64,000 bases of DNA, taken from Progne subis subis (taxonomy: Eukaryota; Chordata; Aves; Passeriformes; Hirundinidae). Made by a program: the position numbers and the translations under genes. Below, in pieces: positions 60,601 to 64,000 of this stretch. The stretch's first letter is position 1. Each line of letters begins with the position of its first letter. The stretch lies in NCBI GenBank assembly GCA_022316685.1, contig JAKJHU010000136.1, positions 1,488,001 through 1,552,000 on the forward strand, given 5' to 3'. A model generated the notes under the pieces. It was not told the DNA's origin. It ran no database searches and saw nothing but the letters and a program-made list of their open reading frames with translations.

Positions 60601-63103
60601 CCAGAGATGTAAGTGTGGCATAATTTCTCTCTTGTTTTGAAACACCCTTGGGCTGGCTGTGTGATGTATCTCTTTCCCTCCCTTCCTTTATTTCCTACAG
60701 CAATGTGCGCTGGTGCGGAACATCAAAGACAAATGCCGTGAGTACCTCAGTGCTTTGCTAAGCCCCTCTCTCCCACCCTTATTTGCCCACCATGTTACAA
60801 GAATGGCACTGACCAAGCTGTTTTTTTCTCTCCATCTTTTCCACAGCTTGCTGCTATGGTAAGTCTCCTTCAGCCCTTTAAACCCAGGGGGGCTGCCTGT
60901 CACAATTCTTGCTCTCCCCACATGTGGATGATTTACTGCAGCTGGGGACACTGTCCTCGAATCCTGACAGCTGTTTGAGGCATGACTTGCTCCCAATGCA
61001 CATTCCTAACAGGTCCCAAGGAGTGCCCTGTCTTCCCAACTGAGCTGGCCTTTGCTATTGACACCTCCTCGGGTGTCGTGAGGGAGGTTTTCAACAGGAT
61101 GAAGCAAACTGTGCTCAGAGTGGTCAACAACTTGACCATCGCCGAGAGCAACTGTCCCCGCGGGGCACGGGTGGCTCTGGTCACCTACAACAACGAGGTC
61201 ACCACTGAGATCCGCTTTGCTGACGCCAGGAAGAAATCCAGCCTCCTCCAGCAGATCCAAAACTTCCAGGCAACCCTGACCACGAAGCCACGCAGCCTGG
61301 AGACCGCCATGTCCTTCGTGGCCAGGAATACCTTCAAGCGTGCCCGCAGTGGCTTCCTGATGAGGAAGGTGGCTGTCTTCTTCAGCAACGGGGACACGAG
61401 AGCATCCCCGCAGCTCAACGATGCTGTGCTGAAGCTCTACGACGCCGGGGTTGTGCCGGTGTTCCTCACCAGCAGGCAGGATGCGGTTCTTGCCAGAGCT
61501 CTGGAGGTTGGGGTCCTTCACCCTTCCTTTATTTTCTCCTCATGCTTTTGGTCTGGTCTGATGGTGTTGGATGCCACGGGCAATGCTTGGCTTTCACAGG
61601 CCTCTCAAATGTGGAAGAGAGTATTGCTGGCCAAACTCATCCATCCATTAGGAGAGAAACCCTAATTCCATAATCACCACAGCAAATGCTGGGAAATGCT
61701 AGTGAGACTCTCAGGAATCACTCTTTTCCCAGGCCATGGCTCCAGGGTGCCAGGTGTGGGATGAAACAGAAGGGAGAGTCTGACGGAAAGGCAAAGGGTG
61801 AGAAGGTGGGAGCGCATTAGCTTTGTTGGCAGAGGGAGAGTAGACAGACAGAGATTGAAAGCCACAAAAGAGCCCCAGATAAACTCACTGAGCACTGGTT
61901 CAAGTGGTCCCTTTTCTTGGAGTTTGTGACTCTAAACTGACATCGGGGGCACAAGGGTCCACCAAAAGGGAACCACCAAGAGTACTGTGCTGAGCAGAGA
62001 ATCCCTCAGAGCTGTGCATTGCCCTCCCCTCCTCCGAGCTGAGAACAGCAGAAGTCAGCATAACTGACTCCGTGTGTTTCTGTTTCCATCTCACCAGATC
62101 AACAACACAGCGGTTGGTCACGCCATTGTTCTTCCCACCAGCGGCGGTCAGCTGAACCAAACCATTCAGAGGCTTTTGACTTGTCACATTTGTTTGGGTA
62201 AAGCATCCAATTTCTCCTCTAGGCAGTTCCCAAATCCTTCTGGTCACGCAGCGGTCGGTTGTAAGAAGGGAAGCCCACTTGGGAGTTGGCCCCTTTTGCT
62301 GATGAATAAGGGATTCTTGGGCTGAGCAGAAAACATTGGCATTGTGAATGAGGGAGGGTTATGTTTGGGTCCTGCAGGTGAAACCCACTGTATTTCTTCC
62401 CCAGATGTGTGTGACCCCCATCCCAGCTGTGGTAGAACTGGTCAGAGACCGTCGTTCAGGGACAGAAGGGCAGCCCCCACAGACGTGGACACGGACATAG
62501 CCTTCATCCTGGACAGCTCTGAGTCCACCACCCCTCTGCAGTTCAGTGAGATGAAAAAGTACATCTCCCATATTGTAACTAACCTGGAAATCAGCTCAGA
62601 GCCGAAGGTATCCCAGCACCACGCCAGAGTGGCTGTTCTCCAGCAAGCTCCTTATGAGCACGAAACCAACTTAAGCTTCCCACCAGTAAAAACTGAGTTC
62701 TCACTAACTGATTACACATCCAAAGAGAAGATTGTTAATTACCTCCACAACCAAATGACCCAGCTCCATGGCACGAGGGCCCTAGGAAATGCAGTTGAAC
62801 ACACAATCGCTCATGTTTTCGAAAACGCGCCGAGCCCTCGGGATCTAAAAGTCATAGTACTGATGATGACTGGAAACGTGAACAAAAAAGAACTTGAGCA
62901 CCTGCAGAGGGTTGTCATCAATGCAAAATGCAAAGGGTACTTCTTTGTTGTCCTGGGCATCGGCAGGAAGGTGAATGCCAAGAACATCTACAGCCTCGCC
63001 AGCGAGCCAAACGATGTCTTCTTCAAGCTGGTTGATAAGGCAGGAGAGCTCCATGAAGAGCCCTTGCTGCGTTTTGGGACACTGCTGCCATCCTTTATCA
63101 AAA
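24609..63103 (+). CDS. COL6A3: COL6A3, collagen type VI alpha-3 chain (spliced; 3' part outside window)
   Basis: Secreted extracellular-matrix chain that trimerises with the alpha-1(VI) and alpha-2(VI) chains and builds beaded microfibrils. The spliced reading frame has 36 coding exons here: signal peptide (residues 1 to about 25), vWA domains N10-N1 (about 30-2026), a Cys-rich junction, a 336-residue Gly-X-Y helix (2043-2378), a Cys-rich hinge (2381-2400), then C1 and C2 vWA domains (to residue 2827). Every exon has AG/GT borders and compatible phase, and the total is 8,482 nt without a stop. Domain order, lengths and many residues match the vertebrate COL6A3 family; human COL6A3 is about 3,177 residues, so roughly 350 C-terminal residues (C3-C5) lie beyond the right edge. 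Degenerate DxSxS metal-site motifs in most N domains also fit alpha-3 rather than alpha-1/2. COL6A5/A6-type chains were considered, but the signal peptide and helix details fit A3 best. Identity is near certain; the species cannot be told. Confidence 0.97.
24697..25586 (+). other. COL6A3: COL6A3 intron 2 (890 nt)
   Basis: Between the signal-peptide and N10 exons, with borders GTAAGC...TTAAAG. GC-rich for this gene, so frames up to 208 codons remain open by chance. No feature recognised. Confidence 0.9.
25587..26204 (+). CDS. COL6A3: COL6A3 exon: vWA domain N10
   Basis: 618 nt, phase 1-1, residues about 30-235. It opens with [19 protein letters not shown], so the metal-site motif is a full DxSxS, the only complete one among the N domains. 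Family landmarks follow: [33 protein letters not shown]-glycosylation sequons are seen at NMT and NFT, both at positions that carry sequons in known orthologues. It ends KDIT plus one base at donor GTAATG. Symmetric phase means it can be skipped without a frameshift; optional use of N-terminal A domains is known for COL6A3. Confidence 0.95.
26395..26552 (+). repeat. Tandem duplication of about 80 bp
   Basis: Copy 1 26395-26474 and copy 2 26475-26552 share tggcacctt, cctttgg, catggaaatt/tatggaaatt, gtagggagct and agtaaattgccc. Abutting, roughly 80% alike. Confidence 0.92.
26718..26768 (+). repeat. 30-bp period duplication
   Basis: tgtgccgttccagaaagtca at 26718 recurs as tgtgcccttccagaaagtca at 26748. 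Confidence 0.92.
30034..30636 (+). CDS. COL6A3: COL6A3 exon: vWA domain N9
   Basis: 603 nt, phase 1-1, residues about 236-436. Starts [16 protein letters not shown] (motif DGSNN, so the second Ser of DxSxS is Asn) and contains [20 protein letters not shown]. Ends PTIVTE plus one base at donor GTATGT. The acceptor is a T-rich tract ending ttttaaag. Symmetric phase permits skipping. The assignment to N9 rests on position after N10 and the family-specific linker PTIVT before the next domain. Confidence 0.95.
30637..34615 (+). other. COL6A3: COL6A3 intron 4 (4.0 kb)
   Basis: Borders GTATGT...TTGCAG, between N9 and N8. No repeats or RNA recognised. Confidence 0.92.
34616..35218 (+). CDS. COL6A3: COL6A3 exon: vWA domain N8
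   Basis: 603 nt, phase 1-1, residues about 437-637. Starts [20 protein letters not shown] (metal motif DGSTA, degenerate). The usual AGSRxEEGVPQ stretch reads [13 protein letters not shown] here: a Cys replaces the common Ser and LPM replaces PQ. It ends with a Pro-rich linker, VPEPPP, at donor GTAATT. The free Cys is unusual for an N-terminal A domain and is treated as a finding. Confidence 0.95.
35219..37462 (+). other. COL6A3: COL6A3 intron 5 (2.2 kb)
   Basis: AT-rich intron between N8 and N7; nothing else recognised. Confidence 0.92.
37463..38062 (+). CDS. COL6A3: COL6A3 exon: vWA domain N7
   Basis: 600 nt, phase 1-1, residues about 638-837. Starts [19 protein letters not shown] (motif DGSLN) and contains [20 protein letters not shown]. 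The final [13 protein letters not shown] matches the known linker after N7. Acceptor ctactgcag, donor GTAATA. The reading frame happens to stay open upstream into the intron, but the acceptor and the phase fix the start at 37463. Confidence 0.95.
38063..39311 (+). other. COL6A3: COL6A3 intron 6 (1.25 kb)
   Basis: Between N7 and N6. Holds a short CR1 3' terminus at 38190-38246. Confidence 0.92.
38190..38246 (+). mobile_element. CR1 LINE 3' terminus, about 55 bp
   Basis: acttgatgatctttaaggtc, tcttccaaaccaaaccattc, tgtgattctatga: the extreme CR1 3' end with its attct-type terminal repeat. Confidence 0.92.
39312..39878 (+). CDS. COL6A3: COL6A3 exon: vWA domain N6
   Basis: 567 nt, phase 1-1, residues about 838-1026, the shortest N-domain exon. 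Starts [20 protein letters not shown], close to the orthologous N6 opening. Contains [20 protein letters not shown] and ends [11 protein letters not shown] at donor GTACAG. The acceptor ttattctag has a T/C-rich tract. This exon is visibly less GC-rich at third codon positions than the N5, N4 and N1 exons. Confidence 0.95.
39879..42531 (+). other. COL6A3: COL6A3 intron 7 (2.65 kb)
   Basis: Between N6 and N5. Contains a CR1-like stretch (40625-40810), a poly-T run (41863-41881) and a short CR1-like terminus (tctatgattctatgactt, near 42283). Nothing else recognised. Confidence 0.92.
40625..40810 (-). mobile_element. Old CR1-like fragment (minus)
   Basis: Begins tagaatcacagaaacataaa, then gggctggagggaatctcagg and catcctgttctggaaaccct. 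This fits a diverged older CR1 3' end; the identification is weaker than for the others. Confidence 0.5.
42532..43152 (+). CDS. COL6A3: COL6A3 exon: vWA domain N5
   Basis: 621 nt, phase 1-1, residues about 1027-1233. Starts [20 protein letters not shown] and contains [20 protein letters not shown]. Ends with the linker [11 protein letters not shown] at donor GTGAGA. The acceptor is a tandem TAGTAG, so use of the second AG would start at 42535 and drop one Val without frame change. Family knowledge ties N5 to microfibril assembly. Confidence 0.95.
43153..44263 (+). other. COL6A3: COL6A3 intron 8 (1.1 kb)
   Basis: Between N5 and N4; nothing recognised. Confidence 0.92.
44264..44863 (+). CDS. 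COL6A3: COL6A3 exon: vWA domain N4
   Basis: 600 nt, phase 1-1, residues about 1234-1433. Starts [20 protein letters not shown] and contains [20 protein letters not shown]. Ends [17 protein letters not shown] at donor GTAAGG. The acceptor ttctctcctgcag is strong. The exon is GC-rich at third positions, which leaves long antisense frames open; these are not genes. Confidence 0.95.
44864..45433 (+). other. COL6A3: COL6A3 introns 9 and 10 (570 nt; next is 46037-46422)
   Basis: Short introns either side of N3, the most compact part of the N-terminal array. Nothing else recognised. Confidence 0.9.
45434..46036 (+). CDS. COL6A3: COL6A3 exon: vWA domain N3
   Basis: 603 nt, phase 1-1, residues about 1434-1634. 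Starts [19 protein letters not shown] (motif DSSDN). Contains [19 protein letters not shown] and [20 protein letters not shown]. Ends with the Pro-rich linker [12 protein letters not shown] at donor GTAAGG. Acceptor ttccctatag. Confidence 0.95.
46423..47025 (+). CDS. COL6A3: COL6A3 exon: vWA domain N2
   Basis: 603 nt, phase 1-1, residues about 1635-1835. Starts [19 protein letters not shown]. Contains [20 protein letters not shown] and [20 protein letters not shown]. Ends [13 protein letters not shown] plus one base at donor GTAAGA; the LCPG Cys is typical of the N2-N1 linker. Confidence 0.95.
47026..48684 (+). other. COL6A3: COL6A3 intron 11 (1.66 kb)
   Basis: Between N2 and N1; includes a CR1 fragment at 47507-47840. 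Confidence 0.92.
47507..47840 (-). mobile_element. CR1 LINE 3' fragment (minus), about 330 bp
   Basis: tcacagaatcatagaattct, caggttgctccaagccctgt, acacttccagggatggggca, cacaatttctctgggtaacc, caccctcacagggaagaact, taaccctgccctctggcagt. One of the two longest CR1 copies here. Confidence 0.94.
48685..49031 (+). CDS. COL6A3: COL6A3 exon: vWA domain N1, part 1
   Basis: 347 nt, phase 1-0, residues about 1836-1951. Starts [20 protein letters not shown], the divergent N1 opening with a DVSDV metal motif and no hydrophobic 'FLID'. Ends [11 protein letters not shown] at donor GTGAGT. Unlike N10-N2, this domain is split over three exons, so it is not a skippable cassette. Confidence 0.95.
49507..49585 (+). 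CDS. COL6A3: COL6A3 exon: vWA domain N1, part 2
   Basis: 79 nt, phase 0-1. Encodes [20 protein letters not shown] and six further residues, covering the central strand and the acidic loop of the A fold. Acceptor tctctcccag, donor GTAATT. Confidence 0.93.
49936..50081 (+). CDS. COL6A3: COL6A3 exon: vWA domain N1, part 3
   Basis: 146 nt, phase 1-0. Encodes [20 protein letters not shown] then [20 protein letters not shown] and LDFELAEQL. The FGRGF-YxRPLR-NLLDLD block is a strong family signature. Acceptor tccctgccag, donor GTAAGT. Confidence 0.95.
50082..51277 (+). other. COL6A3: COL6A3 intron before the helix (1.2 kb)
   Basis: Contains a short GGGAT run near 50320 and otherwise no supported feature. 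Confidence 0.9.
51278..51370 (+). CDS. COL6A3: COL6A3 exon: Cys-rich junction and start of triple helix
   Basis: 93 nt, phase 0-0, residues 2027-2057. Reads [16 protein letters not shown], then the helix opens with [15 protein letters not shown]. Four cysteines (CC, C, C) sit just before the helix as in orthologues and are expected to form interchain disulfides. An RGD occurs in the second helix triplet region. Donor GTAGGC. Confidence 0.95.
51766..51819 (+). CDS. COL6A3: COL6A3 triple-helix exon (54 nt)
   Basis: Encodes [18 protein letters not shown], six Gly-X-Y triplets. Acceptor gtcttctag, donor GTGAGT, phase 0-0. Confidence 0.93.
52742..52813 (+). CDS. COL6A3: COL6A3 triple-helix exon with Cys50 (72 nt)
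   Basis: Encodes [20 protein letters not shown] then RGTK, eight triplets. The Cys is helix residue 50 (protein about 2092); the alpha-3 helix cysteine at this place is known to help stabilise tetramers. NGT is an N-glycosylation sequon. Phase 0-0, donor GTACGT. Confidence 0.94.
53732..53758 (+). CDS. COL6A3: COL6A3 triple-helix exon (27 nt)
   Basis: Encodes GSRGFPGEK, three triplets, identical to the human stretch as I know it. Acceptor gtctccttag, donor GTAGGG, phase 0-0. Confidence 0.92.
53877..53921 (+). CDS. COL6A3: COL6A3 triple-helix exon (45 nt)
   Basis: Encodes [15 protein letters not shown], five acidic triplets. Acceptor ctgccacag, donor GTCAGT (T>C-type +3 but otherwise good), phase 0-0. 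Confidence 0.92.
54026..54079 (+). CDS. COL6A3: COL6A3 triple-helix exon (54 nt)
   Basis: Encodes [18 protein letters not shown], six triplets. Acceptor cttttttttag, donor GTAGGC, phase 0-0. It differs from the human exon only in the GYS triplet. Confidence 0.93.
54245..54307 (+). CDS. COL6A3: COL6A3 triple-helix exon with RGD (63 nt)
   Basis: Seven triplets, [20 protein letters not shown] followed by P, very rich in charge and carrying an RGD cell-binding tripeptide. Acceptor cttcccacag, donor GTAAAT, phase 0-0. Confidence 0.94.
54693..54758 (+). CDS. COL6A3: COL6A3 triple-helix exon with natural interruption (66 nt)
   Basis: 22 codons: [20 protein letters not shown] then PM. The Gly-X-Y rhythm breaks at NTQR, where four residues separate the triplets. 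The human exon breaks at the same place with the same length. Size 66 is not a multiple of 9. Phase 0-0, donor GTAAAA. Confidence 0.94.
55449..55502 (+). CDS. COL6A3: COL6A3 triple-helix exon (54 nt)
   Basis: Encodes [18 protein letters not shown], six triplets. Acceptor tttcccttag, donor GTGAGT, phase 0-0. Confidence 0.93.
55770..55887 (+). mobile_element. CR1 LINE 3' fragment
   Basis: ggccaggttggaatgtgctt, ggaacaacctggtctagtgg, ttgcccgtggcaattagatg, aggtcccttccaatcctaac, tctgtgattccgtgata. Confidence 0.92.
56254..56289 (+). CDS. COL6A3: COL6A3 triple-helix exon (36 nt)
   Basis: Encodes [12 protein letters not shown], four triplets. Acceptor ttcatttgcag, donor GTAGGT, phase 0-0. Counting triplets from GPM to GTK gives ten, the same number as in the human helix, so the exon is not an insertion. 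Confidence 0.92.
56811..56873 (+). CDS. COL6A3: COL6A3 triple-helix exon (63 nt)
   Basis: Seven triplets starting [20 protein letters not shown] and ending Q. Acceptor acacttccag, donor GTCAGT, phase 0-0. Confidence 0.93.
57144..57206 (+). CDS. COL6A3: COL6A3 triple-helix exon (63 nt)
   Basis: Seven triplets starting [20 protein letters not shown] and ending R. Acceptor ttcccacacag, donor GTAATC, phase 0-0. Confidence 0.93.
57899..57961 (+). CDS. COL6A3: COL6A3 triple-helix exon with Ala at a Gly position (63 nt)
   Basis: Reads [20 protein letters not shown] then K, 21 codons, phase 0-0, donor GTATGT. By position the first residue should be Gly (the human exon begins GSG), but the codon is GCT (Ala, base 57900 = c). 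The other six triplets are regular, and acceptor cattccag leaves no alternative start that would restore Gly. Confidence 0.93.
58411..58473 (+). CDS. COL6A3: COL6A3 triple-helix exon (63 nt)
   Basis: Seven triplets, [20 protein letters not shown] followed by M. Acceptor cctctttttag, donor GTGAGT, phase 0-0. Confidence 0.93.
58591..58660 (+). repeat. 40-bp period duplication with decoy acceptors
   Basis: tatgttgtttacatatgaca (58591) and tatgttgtttatatatgaca (58631) are each followed by tttacagatg. The spacer is tcatatgtca. Confidence 0.93.
58686..58736 (+). CDS. COL6A3: COL6A3 triple-helix exon with second interruption (51 nt)
   Basis: 17 codons: [18 protein letters not shown] residue is missing from one triplet (GIG-GPG), a break found at the same spot in human (GVG-SEG). 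Size 51 is not a multiple of 9. Acceptor tccaattttag, donor GTAGGT. Confidence 0.94.
58858..58893 (+). CDS. COL6A3: COL6A3 triple-helix exon (36 nt)
   Basis: Encodes [12 protein letters not shown], four triplets; human has Pro where this has Ile and Ala. Acceptor ctgtgtttcag, donor GTAGGT, phase 0-0. Confidence 0.93.
58990..59052 (+). CDS. COL6A3: COL6A3 triple-helix exon (63 nt)
   Basis: Seven triplets, [20 protein letters not shown] followed by R. Acceptor cccctcctag, donor GTAAGT, phase 0-0. Confidence 0.93.
59188..59250 (+). CDS. COL6A3: COL6A3 triple-helix exon (63 nt)
   Basis: Seven triplets, [20 protein letters not shown] followed by S. Acceptor ctctctttctag, donor GTAAGT, phase 0-0. 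The 1.3-kb intron that follows holds a solo LTR. Confidence 0.93.
59509..60229. mobile_element. Endogenous retrovirus solo LTR, about 720 bp
   Basis: Starts tgtcctggtttggagacaaa and ends ...attcactaccccaca, so it has TG...CA ends in either reading. The sequence resembles LTRs common in songbird genomes. No retroviral gene or second LTR is present, so it is a recombined solo copy. Orientation is unresolved: the minus reading gives a U3-like start (tgtgtggggtagtgaatga) with a gcctttaagactgg element. The exact right end (60227-60231) is uncertain and no clean target duplication was seen; atatg occurs close to both sides. Confidence 0.7.
60325..60390 (-). mobile_element. CR1 LINE 3' terminus (minus)
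   Basis: catagaatggcctgggttgg, aagggaccttgaagaccatc, tagttccaacctccc. Confidence 0.93.
60576..60608 (+). CDS. COL6A3: COL6A3 exon: end of triple helix (33 nt)
   Basis: Encodes [11 protein letters not shown]. The third triplet, GES, is helix residue 334-336, so the helix is exactly 336 residues, the family length. Acceptor tttgaaacag, donor GTAAGT, phase 0-0. Confidence 0.93.
60701..60737 (+). CDS. COL6A3: COL6A3 exon: Cys-rich C-terminal hinge (37 nt)
   Basis: Encodes [12 protein letters not shown] plus one base, phase 0-1. Matches the orthologous QCALxxxIKDKC block after the helix; both Cys are expected in disulfides. Acceptor tttcctacag, donor GTGAGT. Confidence 0.93.
60847..60858 (+). 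CDS. COL6A3: COL6A3 12-nt microexon
   Basis: Twelve bases (cttgctgctatg), phase 1-1, completing Pro and encoding CCY plus one base, so that the hinge reads [16 protein letters not shown] across three exons. Flanked by acceptor cttttccacag and donor GTAAGT. The orthologous protein has the same CPCCYG residues, which is the main support. Confidence 0.9.
61013..61506 (+). CDS. COL6A3: COL6A3 exon: vWA domain C1, main part
   Basis: 494 nt, phase 1-0, residues about 2397-2561. Starts [20 protein letters not shown]. Contains [20 protein letters not shown] (NLT sequon) and [20 protein letters not shown]. Ends [18 protein letters not shown]. Acceptor attcctaacag. The donor GAG|GTTGGG is weak but is fixed by alignment with the next exon INNTAVGHA. 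Confidence 0.94.
61507..62097 (+). other. COL6A3: COL6A3 intron inside C1 (591 nt)
   Basis: Weak donor GTTGGG, normal acceptor. The C1 frame runs on for 53 codons into this intron before a stop at about 61663, so retention would truncate the chain. Confidence 0.9.
62098..62197 (+). CDS. COL6A3: COL6A3 exon: vWA domain C1, end
   Basis: 100 nt, phase 0-1, residues 2562-2594. Encodes [20 protein letters not shown] then [16 protein letters not shown] is a sequon; the CHxCL pair closes the domain. Acceptor tctcaccag, donor GTAAAG. Confidence 0.94.
62405..63103 (+). CDS. COL6A3: COL6A3 exon: vWA domain C2
   Basis: 699 nt, phase 1-1, residues about 2595-2827. Starts [20 protein letters not shown] then [20 protein letters not shown], giving a complete DxSxS motif (DSSES). 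Contains [20 protein letters not shown] and [20 protein letters not shown]. Ends LLPSFIK plus one base at donor GTAAGC. In orthologues the chain continues with SSENAF-type sequence and domains C3-C5; no such exon is found before 64000. Confidence 0.95.
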
Positions 63104-64000
63104 GTAAGCATAGCATCCTGCAGCCAAAGTGTCATGGAAGGGGCAGCATGTGGCCTCAGAGGGGTTAATTTGAAAGGTTCTGGGGAGCAGGGCCCACTGA
63201 AGTTAGTCTCTTTTTTTATGGTTTGTACTGTTTAGTGCAATTTGGGGTGCTGATATTTTACCTAGTTGGGCACGTCTGGGTTTTGTTCACTTTGGCCTCC
63301 CCACCCCCTTCCATGTTGACCCACCAAGTACAGTTTGCACTTCAATGTGCTTTGCCTTGGTGTCCATGGGCTCACCTGTGGATTCTGATCTCATCCCACC
63401 TGGCCTGCCTCTCACATAGGTCCTACTGAGGCCCTTTGCAGCATTTCTTTGGAGCTTCTTGAACACCCAGCAGATCTTTCTTCCCAACTTCATAAAGGTC
63501 ATGTCCAGCAGGCCCTTGGCTCGGTCAGGCTGAGATCTGGAGTTGCTGTATGCAGATTTAAGGACCAGATGTACAGGATTCTTGGCTCAGGGATAAATAA
63601 AGCTGCTGTATTTGGGATGTGCTGACTGTGCCTCAAAAATTTACATCTCAGCTTAGCTAGAGACCCCAGGCTGGACCTCCAGCTGCCACAGATCCTAAAC
63701 ACACCAGCAAGGATAAGAAGTAGACTTCTTTTAGAAGATCTAGTTTTTAGCAAAAAATCCTGAAAATCAGCTTAGGGGGCTGATGTACCGCAGATTCAGG
63801 AATGTCTTGCCCTAAATAGGAAGCAAACATCTGGAAATAAATGTTTAGGTTATCTCAGTTTGCTTTTTTCATTTAGTGCTTACGGGAGCCCCGGAAACTT
63901 CTAACTCTTGAAGAAATAACATTACCTGTGTGGTTGGAAGTGCCTTGTTGTAAGAAATGTGTTTATAAGTGATAGACGCAGGCAAACATCCCTCTTATAG
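63104..64000 (+). other. COL6A3: COL6A3 intron after C2, cut by window edge
   Basis: No next coding exon was found. A possible acceptor near 63877 (ttcatttag) leads only to a short frame with an early stop and no family residues. Confidence 0.8.

Noticed and set aside
63869..63911. Possible next coding exon after acceptor ttcatttag
   Set aside because: The frame A|TG CTT ACG... ends at TGA within 12 codons and lacks the residues expected after C2.
1..64000. tRNA, rRNA, CRISPR, operon-type or phage features
   Set aside because: None was seen; the window is vertebrate nuclear DNA with a spliced gene and dispersed repeats.

Overview
The window is vertebrate nuclear DNA, almost certainly from a bird. 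It has dispersed CR1 LINE 3' ends (the 'gggttggaagggacctt...ccaacc' signature) on both strands, several avian-type retroviral LTR remnants, compact introns, and one large intron-rich gene read left to right. That gene is COL6A3, the alpha-3 chain of type VI collagen. It was identified by the signal peptide (MRKHRHLPL...), ten N-terminal von Willebrand A (vWA) domains, a 336-residue Gly-X-Y helix with one cysteine at helix position 50, and two C-terminal vWA domains, all in the order and phase known for vertebrate COL6A3. No other protein-coding gene could be supported on either strand.

Layout. Positions 1-640 are a CpG-rich block with a TATA-like box beside an 18-bp VNTR; it may be an upstream or alternative promoter, or may belong to a neighbour. 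Positions 640-15,600 are noncoding flank dominated by repeats: an A/C-rich tract, CR1 pieces, two clusters of a degenerate 'cacagacc/tagccct' repeat, a (TA)n tract, a 21-bp GC-rich minisatellite, a long pyrimidine tract and an antisense LTR. Positions 15,600-16,023 are a second CpG island ending in a perfect GTAAGT donor, the best candidate for the noncoding first exon. Intron 1 would then run to 24,549. The start codon is at 24,609. One exon per vWA domain follows for N10-N2 (25,587-47,025), and N1 is split over three exons (48,685-50,081). A junction exon and 18 further short exons encode the triple helix (51,278-60,608). Small exons, including a 12-nt microexon, form the C-terminal hinge, followed by C1 (61,013-62,197) and C2 (62,405-63,103). 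The gene leaves the window in the intron after the C2 exon, so the C3-C5 region (Pro/Thr-rich, fibronectin III and Kunitz in known orthologues) and the poly(A) site are not present.

The 36 coding exons listed sum to 8,482 nt (2,827 codons plus one base) with no stop and no phase conflict. Product role, from family knowledge: the chain pairs with alpha-1(VI) and alpha-2(VI), is secreted, and assembles through disulfide-linked dimers and tetramers into beaded microfibrils of the pericellular matrix. I found no unknown multi-gene system. The points most worth a second look are a Gly-to-Ala change at a helix triplet, a NAGNAG acceptor at N5, the 12-nt exon, a weak donor after C1, decoy acceptors in a helix intron, and the LTRs and minisatellites.
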